Source of the DNA: Dasypus novemcinctus
Taxonomy: Eukaryota; Chordata; Mammalia; Cingulata; Dasypodidae
Assembly (NCBI RefSeq): GCF_030445035.2
Contig: NC_080678.1
Location: 117,557,947 to 117,621,946 of the forward strand
DNA: 64,000 nucleotides
Direction of reading: 5' to 3'
The position numbers and the translations under genes were made by a program. This document shows, one piece after another, positions 43,802-53,522 of this stretch. Positions within the stretch are counted from its first letter, which is position 1. Each line of letters starts with the position of its first letter. A model generated the notes under the pieces. It saw only the letters and a list, made by a program, of their open reading frames with translations. It had not been told where the DNA came from and searched no databases.

Positions 43802-44257
43802 GATTTTTTTGTATATTGACCTTGTATTCGGTGACTTTACCATTTATTAATTTTATTATTTTATCTGTAGAATATTTTGGATTTTCTACTTATGCAATTA
43901 TCTATTAATAGATGGAAATTGCTTCCTTTCTAGTCCTTAAACTTTTATTTTTTTTTTCTTTCCTTCTTGCAGTGCCTAGGAGTTTTAATATACCATGAAC
44001 TAGAAGTAGTACGTCCTTGTTTTCTTCCCAGTCTCAAGGGAAACTTTTCAATATTTTATCATTATGTGTGATTTTTGCTGTAATTTTTTTGGTGCATATT
44101 TTTTGGGAAGTTTCATTATTTTCCTAGTTTGCAAGGAGTTTTTATCATCCAAGGGATGCTGCATTACTTATTATTAAGATGAATATATAGTTTTCTCCTT
44201 TATTCTTTTAATGGATTAAATAATATTGACATATTAATTGAGGTAATTCTACTAATT

Positions 44258-44677
44258 TTTTTTTTTAGATTTTTTTATTTGTTTCTCTCCCATTCTCCCT
44301 CACCCCCCTTTGTCTGCATTCTGTATCCATTCACTGTGTGTTCTTCTGTGTCCACTTGCATTCTTGTCAGGTGGCACTGGGAATCTGTGTCTCTTTTTGT
44401 TGTGTCATCATCTTACTGCATCAGCTCTCCGTGTGTGCGGTGCCATGCCTGGGTGGACTGCGTTTTCTGTGCATGGTGGCTCTCCTTGTGGGGCGCACTC
44501 CTTGAGTGTGGGCACCCCTACACAGGGGTCATCCCTGTGTGACACGGCACTCCTTGTGCATGGCAGCACTGCTCATGGGCCAGCTCACCACACAGGCCAG
44601 GAGGCCCTGGGAATCAAACCCTGGACCTCTTATATGGTAGGCGGACATTCTATCAGTTGAGCCACATCCGCTTCCCT
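44258..44677 (-). mobile_element. DAS-SINE, long form
   Basis: Reversed element with the usual landmarks and the head 'ggtaggcggacattctatcagttgagccacatccgcttccc'. Interrupts L1 ORF2 text. Confidence 0.94.
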
Positions 44678-45060
44678 CTATTAATGTTTTGATTTTCAAA
44701 TGTTAAACCAATCTTATTTTCCAGGAAAAAATCCAACTTGATTTTTGATGTTTAAAAAAAAATGTAATTCATGATTATTGGTTTAGAATTTTTGTCTTTA
44801 TTCATGAGATAAAGTGTAATTTTCCTTTCCTATGTTTTTGTCAGATTTTATCTTAATTTTATACTAACCTTGGAATACATCTTAAGTGTTTTCTCTTTCT
44901 CTATTCTCTGGAAGCATTTGTGTAAGACCGATGTTATTTATTTTTTAATTGTTCCTAAAATTTCACCAGTGATCTCATCTGGGTCTGGATTTTCTTTGTG
45001 GAAAGTTTTAAAATTATTGATTGCATTTCTTTATATTAGGGAAATTATCCTTTAGAATAT

Positions 45061-45359
45061 GATATAAGTTCAGTTCCTTCTCAGCTCATCTTTTCTCATC
45101 CCCAGGTGTGGGAGCAGGTGCTCTTTGTTCCAGGGAAAGCTTGGGAAAAAGCAATGTTGTCTATCAGTATACCTGCCTACACCTCCAGGCCAAAGCCATG
45201 GCTGTACACATGACAGTTCAAAAATAACCACATTGGCACCCAGGATTTCTGTTTGCTTTGCTCTCTTTCTTTACATTTCTCTGGATTGCACTTGTGCTAA
45301 TTTAGCATCTTGATAGGAACTAAAAGTTTTAGTCCTGTCCTACTCTTAATATTTTAGTC
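45061..45359. other. Unassigned DNA
   Basis: Short interval between the L1 and L2 sequences. No feature recognised. Confidence 0.4.
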
Positions 45360-46910
45360 AAGGGCAGCAGTGACTTCCACGTCGCTAAATGCTAAATCCA
45401 GTGGTGAATTCTCAGGCTTCGTCTTGCTTGACCAGTTAGCTGCATTTGACATTGTTGATCACTTTTTTCCTTCTGATTTAACTTTCTTCATTTGGCTTCC
45501 AGAATACAACATTCTTTTAATTTTCCTTCTCTGATTGCTTGCTCCTTTTCCTTTGCTGGCTCCTCCTTTTCTTCCTACCTCTTGATGTTGGAGAGTCCCG
45601 AAGCTCAGCCCTTGCTCCTCATCCTTTCTCTATCTGTGACCTACCCTTTGGTGTTCTTGTTGATTCTCATAAGTATTTCTGTGGCCAATGATTCCTCATA
45701 CTCTTTTAGTTTCCTAGGCTGCTTAAGCAAATACCATGAAATTATTTGGCTTAAACAATGGGAATTTATTTGCTTAAAGTTTTGAGGCTAAAAAAAGTCC
45801 AGATCAAGACATCATCAAGGTGATGCTTTCTTCCCAAAGACTGGCTGCTGGTGTTCCTTGGCTCCTCTGCAACATGGCGAAGCACATGGCTGCATGTGCT
45901 GGTCTCTCCCTTCTTTTCTGGGCTTCATTGATTTCATCTTCTTGCTTCTGTGGCTTTCTCTCTCTCTGTCTGAATTTCATTCTCTTATAAAGGTCTCTAG
46001 TAACAGGAATAAGACCCATCCTGATTGAGGTGGGCCACACCTTAACTGAAGTAACCTCATCAGAAGGACCTACTTACGATGGATTTACATCCACAGGAAT
46101 GGATTAGATTTAAGAACATGTTTTTCTGGGGAATATACAGCTTAAAACCACCATACCCAGACCTCTTCCTGCACTTAAGAGTCATATATCTAACGGTCTA
46201 CTCTACATCTCTATTTGAATGTTTAATAGACACAGCTGAACATGACTGCAACTGACTTACTGGCCACTTCCTTCCCAAACCTGTTTTATCACAGCCTTCC
46301 CCTTCTTGATTGATAGCTAACCCTTTGGAATCATCCCTGACTTGTTTTTCCTTCATGCTGTACATCTTACTTATCAGCAGAACCTCTTGGCTCTAGATCC
46401 AAAATATATCCAGAATCTGACCTCTTCTAATCACCTGCAATTACCCAAAACAACCCTCAGGCATCTCTTGCCTGGATGATGTCAGGGGACACAGAGCAGT
46501 TCTCGCTACCTGGGGAATGAGTCAGGTATGGCACTCCTCTGCCCAGCATTTCATTTTCCTCTGAGTAAAAGCCAGAGTTCTTCCAAAGGGTTATGTGGCT
46601 CATTACTTCTGTATCTCGCCTCCTCCTCAGCCCTTGATCACTCTGCACCAGCCCCACTGGCCTTCTTGCTGTTCTAGAAACATACTGGGCACAATGCCAT
46701 CTCCATCCTTGTGTGAGATTTACCTGCTGCCCGGAGTGTGCTCTCCCCAGGGACCTTGTGGCCAACTCCCTCTCCTCCTCTGGACCATGTTCAGAGCCCA
46801 CAGCTCAGGCAGGTCTACCTGGACCCCGAGTTCAAAACTGCTGCACTAATCCCTAGCATTCCCACCCCCCGTACCTTCATCTGTTTTGTATTTTTGCCAT
46901 AGCACTTCTC
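45360..46910 (+). mobile_element. LINE2 3' part, split by an LTR
   Basis: Sense-strand LINE2 wording in order: 'gttagctgcatttgacattgttgatcac' (45435), 'gctggctcctccttttcttcctacctcttgatgttggagagtcccgaagctcagcccttgctcctcatcc' (45555), then after the LTR 'cccagacctcttcctgcac', 'tcatatatctaacggtctactctacatctctatttgaatgtttaatag' (46185), 'atatccagaatctgacctcttctaatcacc' and 'agccccactggccttcttgctgttctagaaacatac' (46650), 'ttttgccatagcacttctcac' (46890). This is one copy of ancient L2, with no coding capacity left. Confidence 0.85.
45704..46156 (-). mobile_element. LTR (MLT1/MaLR-like) inserted in LINE2
   Basis: The reversed LTR starts 'tagtttcctaggctgcttaagcaaataccatgaaattatttggcttaaacaatgggaatttatttgc' and ends 'ggggaatatacagcttaaaaccaccata'. 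It includes 'aacatggcgaagcacatggctgc' and 'gacccatcctgattgaggtgggccacacc'. LINE2 text resumes directly after. The family seems common in this genome (compare 9.5-9.8 kb). Confidence 0.7.
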
Positions 46911-46945
46911 ACATGAAGTTTGCTCATTACTCTTTTTATTGTTTT

Positions 46946-47291
46946 TTTTTTTTTTTGGTAAGATTTATTTATTTATTTTTTTATCTTTATTTATCCCTTC
47001 CCCCACCTAGATGGTTCTCTCATCTTCTACTCATTGTTTGCTGGCCTTCTCCAGGGGGCACTGGGAACCGAACCAGGGACCTCCCACATGAGAGGCCAGT
47101 GTCCAGTGTCCTGAGCTACATCTGCACCCCATGGGCTGTGGTGTCTGCTGGCTTGTGGCAGGGGTGGCATTCTAGCTTTTTGTGGTGAGGGTCGCATCTG
47201 CTCGTCTTCTTCTAGGAGGCACTGGGACCTGAACCTAGGACCTCCCATGTGGTAGGAGGGCGCCCATCTGGTTGAGCCACATGACTTCCCT
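46946..47291 (-). mobile_element. DAS-SINE, dimeric form
   Basis: TTTATTGTTT flanks on both sides. Two heads in reverse: 'agggggcactgggaaccgaaccagggacctcccacatgagaggccag' and 'aggaggcactgggacctgaacctaggacctcccatgtggtaggagggcgcccatctggttgagccacatgacttccc'. Confidence 0.92.
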
Positions 47292-47369
47292 GTTTATTGT
47301 TTATCATCTCTTATTCCCCTCTTGAATGACTATAACCTTCCTGAAATCTAAGGGAGGGGGGTAAGAAGC

Positions 47370-47458
47370 TGTTGTTCACTGATGTTTCCCAAGTATCCAG
47401 GACAGTTCCTGGCACATAGAAAGTATTCAGAAGTTGTTGAATGAATGAATGAATGAGT
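47370..47458 (+). repeat. L2/MIR-like tail with (GAAT)n
   Basis: 'tgtttcccaagtatccaggacagttcctggcacatagaaagtattcagaagttgttgaatgaatgaatgaatgag' is the common ancient LINE2-type 3' end phrase. Confidence 0.65.
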
Positions 47459-47529
47459 TTTTGTGTGCCATTTATTTTCCTTTGTAAGTACGATGTAGCT
47501 TAATTTTAAAATCTTAACCTAATTTTTTT

Positions 47530-48640
47530 TTTTGCCTTTAGGATTTTTTTATTGAAGTATATCACTCATACATAAACATACATAAACAATAAGTGAATAG
47601 TAGTAGTTTAAACTTACAAAACAAACATATATAAGATCATACAGGACTCTCACTGCCTCACCCTACCACCAATACCTTGCATTGTTGTTAAACATTTTTA
47701 ACTAATGATTAAGGAGCATCGTCAAAATGTTACTACTAACCAAAGTATTTTTCCCCCAATCCACCCTATTATTATTATCTTTACCTAATTTTTATATGAA
47801 TATACATAAACAATAAGTGTATAGTAAAAGTTGTGAACTTAAAAGCAAACACGCATAACATTATACAGGGGTCCCAACACCTTGCATTGTTGTGAGACAT
47901 TTGTTACAAATTATGAAAGAATATTGTCAAAATCTTATTACTAATTATAGTCCTTATCTTACATTTGGTGTATTTTTCCCCCAATCCACCCTATTATTAT
48001 TTTTTAAATATATTTTTATGACAGAAGTTGTAAACTTACAAAACAGCCATGCACATTTGCAGAATTCCCAAACAACACACCTCTATCAACATACCACACT
48101 ACAGTGACACAGTTGTTACAGGTTATAGATAATATCATCCGATTGTTACCATGTCCATAGTGTAAATTTCTCACACATTGTACATACTGCCTCATTATCA
48201 ACACACTATATCTTTGGCATAGATGCAAGAATATCATATTATTACTGTTAACCACAGTCCATAGGTCACTCCAGTTATATCTTTCCCATGCTTTTCCACA
48301 TTCCCAGCATGCTTCAATAGTGATGTACATTTGCTCTAGCTAAAAAAGGACACTCTTGTATCTGTACCCTTAACCACAGTTCTCATCCACCTCTCGGTTT
48401 ACTGTGCTATTCAGTTCCTAGATTATTCTCTAGCATTCTGTCAATTGGCATTTATATTCCTAGACTATCATTTTCAGTCACATCCCCATTTATGAACTAG
48501 CTGTTACTCACTATGTGTTACCATCCACTCTATACATTTCCACACTTTTACAGTAAAGCTAATTAAAACTTCTATATATTTTAAACATCAGTAGTCCATT
48601 TCAGTCCTCCTCTTATCTCCTTTAAGAATCCACCACCTAC
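47530..48640 (-). mobile_element. Reversed L1 3' UTR with a 224-bp tandem duplication
   Basis: The part nearest the tail is present twice: 'acataaacaataagtg' at about 47584 and 47808, 'accttgcattgttgt' in both, and 'ttcccccaatccaccctattattat' at about 47751 and 47976 (spacing 224-225 bp). A third related phrase 'agttgtaaacttacaaaacagccatgc' starts near 48024. The rest ('gtccataggtcactccagttatatctttccc', 'catttatattcctagactatc') is 3' UTR of a different L1 lineage from that at 40.0 kb. Confidence 0.75.
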
Positions 48641-49335
48641 CACCACGTTTTGAAGATATTTTCCTACATTTTCTTCTAGAAGCTTTATGGTTCTTTTATA
48701 TTTAGGTTTTTGATCCATTTTGAGTTAATTTTTGGATAAGATGTGAGATAGGGGTCCTCTTTCCTTCTTTTGGCTATGGATACCCAGTTCTCTCAGCACC
48801 ATTTGTTGAATGGGCTGTTTTGCCCAAGCTGGGGATGTGGGTTTGACAGACTTGTCAAAAATCACTTGACCATACATAAGAGGATCTGTTTCTGAACCAT
48901 CAGTTTGATTCCATTGGTCTATGTGTCTGTCTTCATGCCAGTACCATGCTGTTTTTACCACTGTAGCTAGGTAAAATGATTTAAAGTCTGGAGATGAGTC
49001 CTCCAATTTCACTTTTCCTTTTTAAGATGTTTCTGGCTGTTCAGAACCCCTTACCCTTCCAAATAAATTTGATGTTCATGTTTTCAATTTATTTTAAAAA
49101 TGCTGGTGGAATTTGTATTGGGATTGTGTTGAATCTGTTTATCAGTTTGAGTAGAATTAACATCTTAATGATATTTAGTCTTCTAATCTGTGAGCATGGA
49201 ATGTTCTTCCAATTATTTAGGCCTTTTAAAATTTCTTTTAACAGTCAGTTATAGTTTTCTGAATACAGGTGCTTCACATTATTGGTTAAATTTATTATAG
49301 ATTATTTGGATTTTATCTGTCATATTTTATTTTTA
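48641..49335 (-). pseudogene. L1 ORF2 3' end, reversed, truncated
   Basis: Antisense ORF2 C-terminal region: 'ttgatccattttgagttaatttttgg', 'ggctatggatacccagttctctcagcaccatttgttgaatgg', 'ccattggtctatgtgtctgtcttcatgccagtaccatgctgttttta', 'agtctggagatgagtcctccaatttc', 'gttgaatctgtttatcagtttgag'. ORF1 text begins at about 49390, so the endonuclease and most of the reverse transcriptase (over 2 kb) are missing. A minus-strand frame of 95 codons (48725-49012) survives within it. Confidence 0.85.
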
Positions 49336-50092
49336 CCACTCTTTTGACCCTTTTAGTTACTTTTATTGATATAATAATCTTCATTTTTAGACTCTCTTTC
49401 AGGTCTCTCTTCTGTCTTTTCTTTTCAGGCTCTAGCACACCCTTTAGTATTTCTGAAAATCTGGTCTCTTGGTTAGAAATTCTCTAGTTTTCTGTTTATC
49501 TGTGAATATTCTAGACTCGTCCTCATATTTGAAAGATTATCTTGCTCGATATAAGATCCTTGACTGGAAGTTTTCCTCTTGCAGTATCTTAAATATATCA
49601 TACCATTGTCTTCTTACCTCCATGGTTTCTGGTGAGAAATCAGCAATTAATCTTATTGGGTATCCCTTATATGTTATACATTGCTCTTCTTTCTCTGTTC
49701 TCAGAATTCTCTCTTTGTCTTTGGCATTTGATATTCTGATGAGTATGTGTTTCAGAGTTGTTCTATTCAGATTTTCCTCAGATAGGAGCTGTTGTGCTTC
49801 TTGGACATGGATATCTATGTCCTTCCGTAGGGTTGGGAAATTTTCTACCATTATTTCTTGAAATATTCCCTTTGCCCCTTTTCCCTTCCCTTCTTCCTCT
49901 GGCACACCCATGACACATATGTTTGCACATCTTTTGCTGTCATTTAGTTCCCTGAGGCCTTGTTCAATTTTTTCCATTCTTTTCTTCATCTGTTCTTTGG
50001 TATGCTCACTTTCAGAGGCCATTTCCTCAAGCTCACCAATCCCTTCTTCTGCCTCCTCAAATCTGCTACTATATGATTCCAATGTATTTTTT

Positions 50093-50484
50093 TAAGATTT
50101 CTCTTACCTCCCCCCCAAGTTGTCTGCTCTCAGTGTCCATTTGCTGTGTGTTCTTCTGTGTCTACTTGTATTCTTGTCAGCGGCAGCCAGAATCTGTGTC
50201 TCCTTTTGTTGGGTCATCTTGCTGTGTCAGCTCTCCGTGTGTGCAGAGCCATTCCCAGGCAGGCTGCATTTTTTTCTCACTGGATGACTGTCCTTACAGG
50301 GTGTACTCCTTGTGCATGGAGCCCCCCTTGCGGGGGACACCCCTGCGTGGCACGGCACTCCTTGCGCACATCAGTATGCAGTGTTGGCCAGCTCATCACA
50401 TGGGTCAGGAGGCCCTGGATTTGAAACTTGGGTCTTCCATGTGGTAGGTGGACGCTCTATCTGTTGGGCCAAATCTGCTTCCCC
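50093..50484 (-). mobile_element. DAS-SINE, long form, inside L1 ORF1
   Basis: Duplication CAATGTATTTTT at 50080-50091 and 50485-50496. Head 'ggtaggtggacgctctatctgttgggccaaatctgcttccc'. Confidence 0.95.
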
Positions 50485-50593
50485 CAATGTATTTTTAATT
50501 TCATTTATTGTGCCTTTCATTCCCATTAGGCCTGCTATTTTTCTATGTATGCTTTCTTTCAAATTCTTCTTTGTGCTCATCCAGGGTCTTCTT

Positions 50594-51092
50594 TTTTTTT
50601 TTTTTTTAAGATTTACTTATTTTCCCCCTTCCCCTCCTCCTACCCTGCTGTTTTTGTTGTCTGTGTTGTCTTCTCATTTTCTCTCCTCTAGGACTCACTG
50701 TGATTTGATCCTGGAGACCTCTGATGGGGAAAGAGGTTTCCTGTCAATTGCACCACCTCATTCCTGGTTTCTGCTGTGCTTCACCTTGACTCTCCCCTTG
50801 TTTCTCTTTTGATGCATCATCATCTTGCTGTAATCACTTGCGTGGGCACTGACTCACCATGCGGACACTTGCATGGGCACTCGCACGGGCACTGGCTTAC
50901 CACACGGGCATTTGTACTCTCCACGTGGGCAGTTGCGCTCACCGGTTCACCATGTGGGCACTTGTGTGGGCACTGGTTCGCTGTGTGGGCACGCCTTCTC
51001 TTCTTTTTCACCAGGAGGCCCCAGGGATTAAACCCAGGTCCTCCCATATGGTAGGAGGAAGCTCTGTCACTTCAGCCACATCTGCTTCCCCC
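50594..51092 (-). mobile_element. DAS-SINE with 'gggcact' repeat variant, inside L1 ORF1
   Basis: Duplication TCTTCTT at 50587-50593 and 51097-51103. Its 'gggcact' segment (about 50838-50993) holds about eight variable units such as 'gtgggcactgactcaccatg'. Confidence 0.93.
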
Positions 51093-51280
51093 AATATCTT
51101 CTTAATATCTGTAATCTCTTTAGCCATCTTATTGAATTTATTAAGGAGATTTGTTTGAACATCTATGCTTAGTTGTTTCAACTCCTTTATGTCATTTGGA
51201 GACTTATCTTGTTCCTTTAACTGGGCCACATCTTTGTGTTTCTTGGTGTGGATTTTAATTTTTTGTTGGCGTCTTGGCAT

Positions 51281-52640
51281 CTGGCTTACTAGAGTATGTA
51301 TTCTGGGTGCAGTTTTTCTCTTTAGTTTAGGGCTTCCTGCCCCTTCTCCCTTGCTGGTTGTGCAGTAGGAGCCAAAGATGTAGTTGGTGCTATTAGCTGT
51401 AGCGGCACAAGCAGCTGTCATTGCCTCAGGGACTGATGAAGTTTCTCCCAACTTTCTCCTTTGCCAGGGATAGGGGCAGAGTCACAGCTGTGTGGAATAA
51501 TCGAAGTTGTGCAGGGCTAGACTGTAGTTGCCCAGAAAGACTGATGAAACTTCATGTTCCTTTCTGCCCTCCCTGGAGAGGGGATGGAGCTGCAGTCTAT
51601 GCAGTGTGGGTCCAAGATGACTGCAGTTACCCCAGTAGACTTCCGACTGTTCAGTCTGTGCCAGCCAAAGGGACCTGGATAGGCTGGTGCAGGGCCTGCT
51701 GGCTTCCTCTCTGCCAGAGGTGGGACTGAAGTCTAGGCTAGGGCTGCAGGCTGATCTGGGTGAGAGAAACTGGTCTCTACCATCACTGCGATTTTCAGTC
51801 AGCCTGGCTTCCCCTTGAGCTGGGGGTGGAGTCAAATGGCAGCTACTGGCCTCTTTCCAACTTGGAGAGGTTCAAACTTCAGCTGTTCTTAGGACTATAC
51901 TTTAGCCAGCCAAGTTTACTAATCAGTAGCTGAAATTGGTGGCCAACTGTCTCTTTCTTCCCTGTTTTTGGGAAATGGAGCTTCCAATTCCAGCCATAGA
52001 ATAGCTCCTGGGGTTGCTTGTGCTGCCAAAGTAGGGTGATCATTGGTCTCTGCAGCATGACCTGGAGTTTCCTGGAGAGTCTGGTTCCGGTCCCCCCAGA
52101 TTCCTCCCTCCCAGAGGTGGGGCTGGGGCTTAGGCTAGAGCTGCAATCTGATCTGGGTGGAAAGAAGCCAGTCCCCAGCAGCATTGTGATTTTCAGCCCT
52201 CCCTGCTTCCCCTCATGCCAGGCACAGAGTTAAAATGGCAGCTACTGGCCTCTTTCTGACTTGGACAGGCTCAAAGTTTAGCTGTTTTTAGGATTATACC
52301 TTAGCCAGCCAAATTTACTCATCAGTAACTGAAGTTGGTTCCCAGCTGCCTCTTCCTTCCTCGTTTTTGGGAATTGGGACTTCCAATTCCAGCTGCGGAA
52401 CAGCTCCCGAGGTGGTTTATGCCTCCAGTGGAGGATGTGGCATGGAGCGCTCTACCAATGAATCTTCTCTGCAGATGGGCAGTCTCCTCCTTCCATTCCT
52501 TTTAGGATGTTGCAGGATCCTCTTCTGGTCTCCTGGAGCCCAAACAGGTGCTGCAGATAGGTCTGAGTGTTTACTAACTGCCCTGTAGCACAAGCTGACC
52601 CTAAGAGCCCCTTACTCTGCTGCCATCTTGCTGGTTGTCC
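51281..52640 (-). promoter_or_regulatory. L1 5' UTR with tandem monomer-like repeats
   Basis: The GC-richer segment upstream of ORF1 ends 'gctgccatcttgctggttgtcc', whose reverse begins GGACAACCAGCAAGATGGCAGC, a typical L1 5' start with the YY1-like AAGATGGC. Two copies of an about 398-bp unit are visible: 'attttcag' at 51791 and 52189, 'gctgca..ctgatctggg' at 51743 and 52140, 'atggcagctactggcctcttt' at about 51836 and 52233. A shorter third relative lies at 51430-51640. This is the internal promoter region of the element. Confidence 0.75.
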
Positions 52641-53085
52641 TTTATCTAATATTTTTATCTTTTAATAGTAGATTTAAATGTCTTTACTTTGAGTGTTTCT
52701 TTGTTTTTTGTTTTACGTTTCATACCTATTTTGCTCAAACTTTTAAAATTCGTTATGTCAACTATATTTAATAAATTAATCATCCTGTGCATTTCTAAAT
52801 TGAAGTTGTGATTTTATTGTATATTAAGGTACTATATATATATTTGAATCTATTTCTGGACTTTTTTCCCTCACTGACCTAATTTTCTTTCAATCAAAAC
52901 AGCTTTATGATAAATAGTTAATGCCTAGTAAGGCAAAAGCCCACTCTGCAGTTTTGTTTGGAGATTTACTTGTCTCTTTTTCCTCCTGAATTAAAAAAAA
53001 TATATATCTAGTGAAATCTCTTCCCTCTTGTAAAAACTTTAAGAAAAACAAACAAAATAATTGGCTTGCTAAATATTTACCTTAA
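52641..53085. other. AT-rich unassigned DNA
   Basis: No gene seen. Some phrases ('ttgagtgtttctttg', 'aatctatttctgg') suggest old L1, but this is not decisive. Confidence 0.4.
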
Positions 53086-53101
53086 AATTTTATTGTTAAT
53101 T

Positions 53102-53510
53102 ATTTTATTTTATTTGTTTCTCTCCCCTTCTCCTCCCTGCCCCAGTTGTCTGTTCCCTGTGTCCATTTGCTGCGTGCTCTTCTTTTGTCTGCTTCTGTTG
53201 TTGTCAGCGGCATGGGAATCTGTGTCTCTTTTTGTTGCATCATCTTGCTGTGTCAGCTCTCCGTGTGTGCGCCTCCATTCTTGGGCAGGCTGTACTTTCT
53301 TTCACGCTGGGTGGCTCTCCTTATGGGGAGCACTCCTTGTGCATGGGGCTCCCCTACGCAGGGGACACCTCTGCATGGCACAGCACTCCTTGCACGCATC
53401 AACACTGCGCATGGGCCAGCTCGACACGGGTCAGGGAGGCCCGGGGTTTGAACCATGGACCTCCCACGTGGTAGACGGACACCCTATCCACTGGGCCATG
53501 TCCGTTTCCC
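53102..53510 (-). mobile_element. DAS-SINE, long form
   Basis: Duplication TTATTGTTAATT at 53090-53101 and 53511-53522. Head 'ggtagacggacaccctatccactgggccatgtccgtttccc'. Confidence 0.95.
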
Positions 53511-53522
53511 TTATTGTTAATT

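Larger units (their letters stand above)
38601..45060 (-). mobile_element. Old reversed L1, broken by about ten later insertions
   Basis: Antisense L1 text is collinear across gaps. The 3' UTR-type part is 'gtcttgatggacatttgggctgtttg' (39420) and 'tttgcatctttctgatgcctgatag' (40955). ORF2 text is 'gagttctttatatattctttatatgagtcctttgtcagatag' (41110), 'ccatttcctccaggaccatttattgaaagacattcc' (41610), 'ctggaatttggtattgctttg...accaaattgatctg' (43175), 'ggttgatttttttgtatattgac' (43405/43800) and 'aaaatttcaccagtgatctcatctgggtctgg' (44960). All frames are broken. The nested elements are listed separately and date after this L1. Confidence 0.75.
49390..51280 (-). pseudogene. L1 ORF1, nearly complete but split by two SINEs
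   Basis: L1 ORF1 encodes the RNA-binding chaperone of the retrotransposon RNP. On the minus strand the ATG at 51280 opens MPRRQQKIKIHTKKH. Text continues as ...NKFNKMAKEITDIKKIL, is interrupted by SINE 50594-51092, resumes MSTKKNLKESIHRK..., is interrupted by SINE 50093-50484, then continues as a coiled-coil (ESYSSRFEEAEEGIGELEEM) and the RRM/C-terminal part (NICVMGVPEEEGKGKG, AEN-like VENFPTLRKDIDIHVQEAQ, KDKERIL, YKGYPIRLIADFSPET, WYDIFKILQEENFQ). A stop at 49537-49539 (TAA in place of a probable CAA) follows ILYRAR, then frame text continues (SFKYEDES...) with one later shift near 49460. Without the SINEs only these two lesions are visible. Confidence 0.9.
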
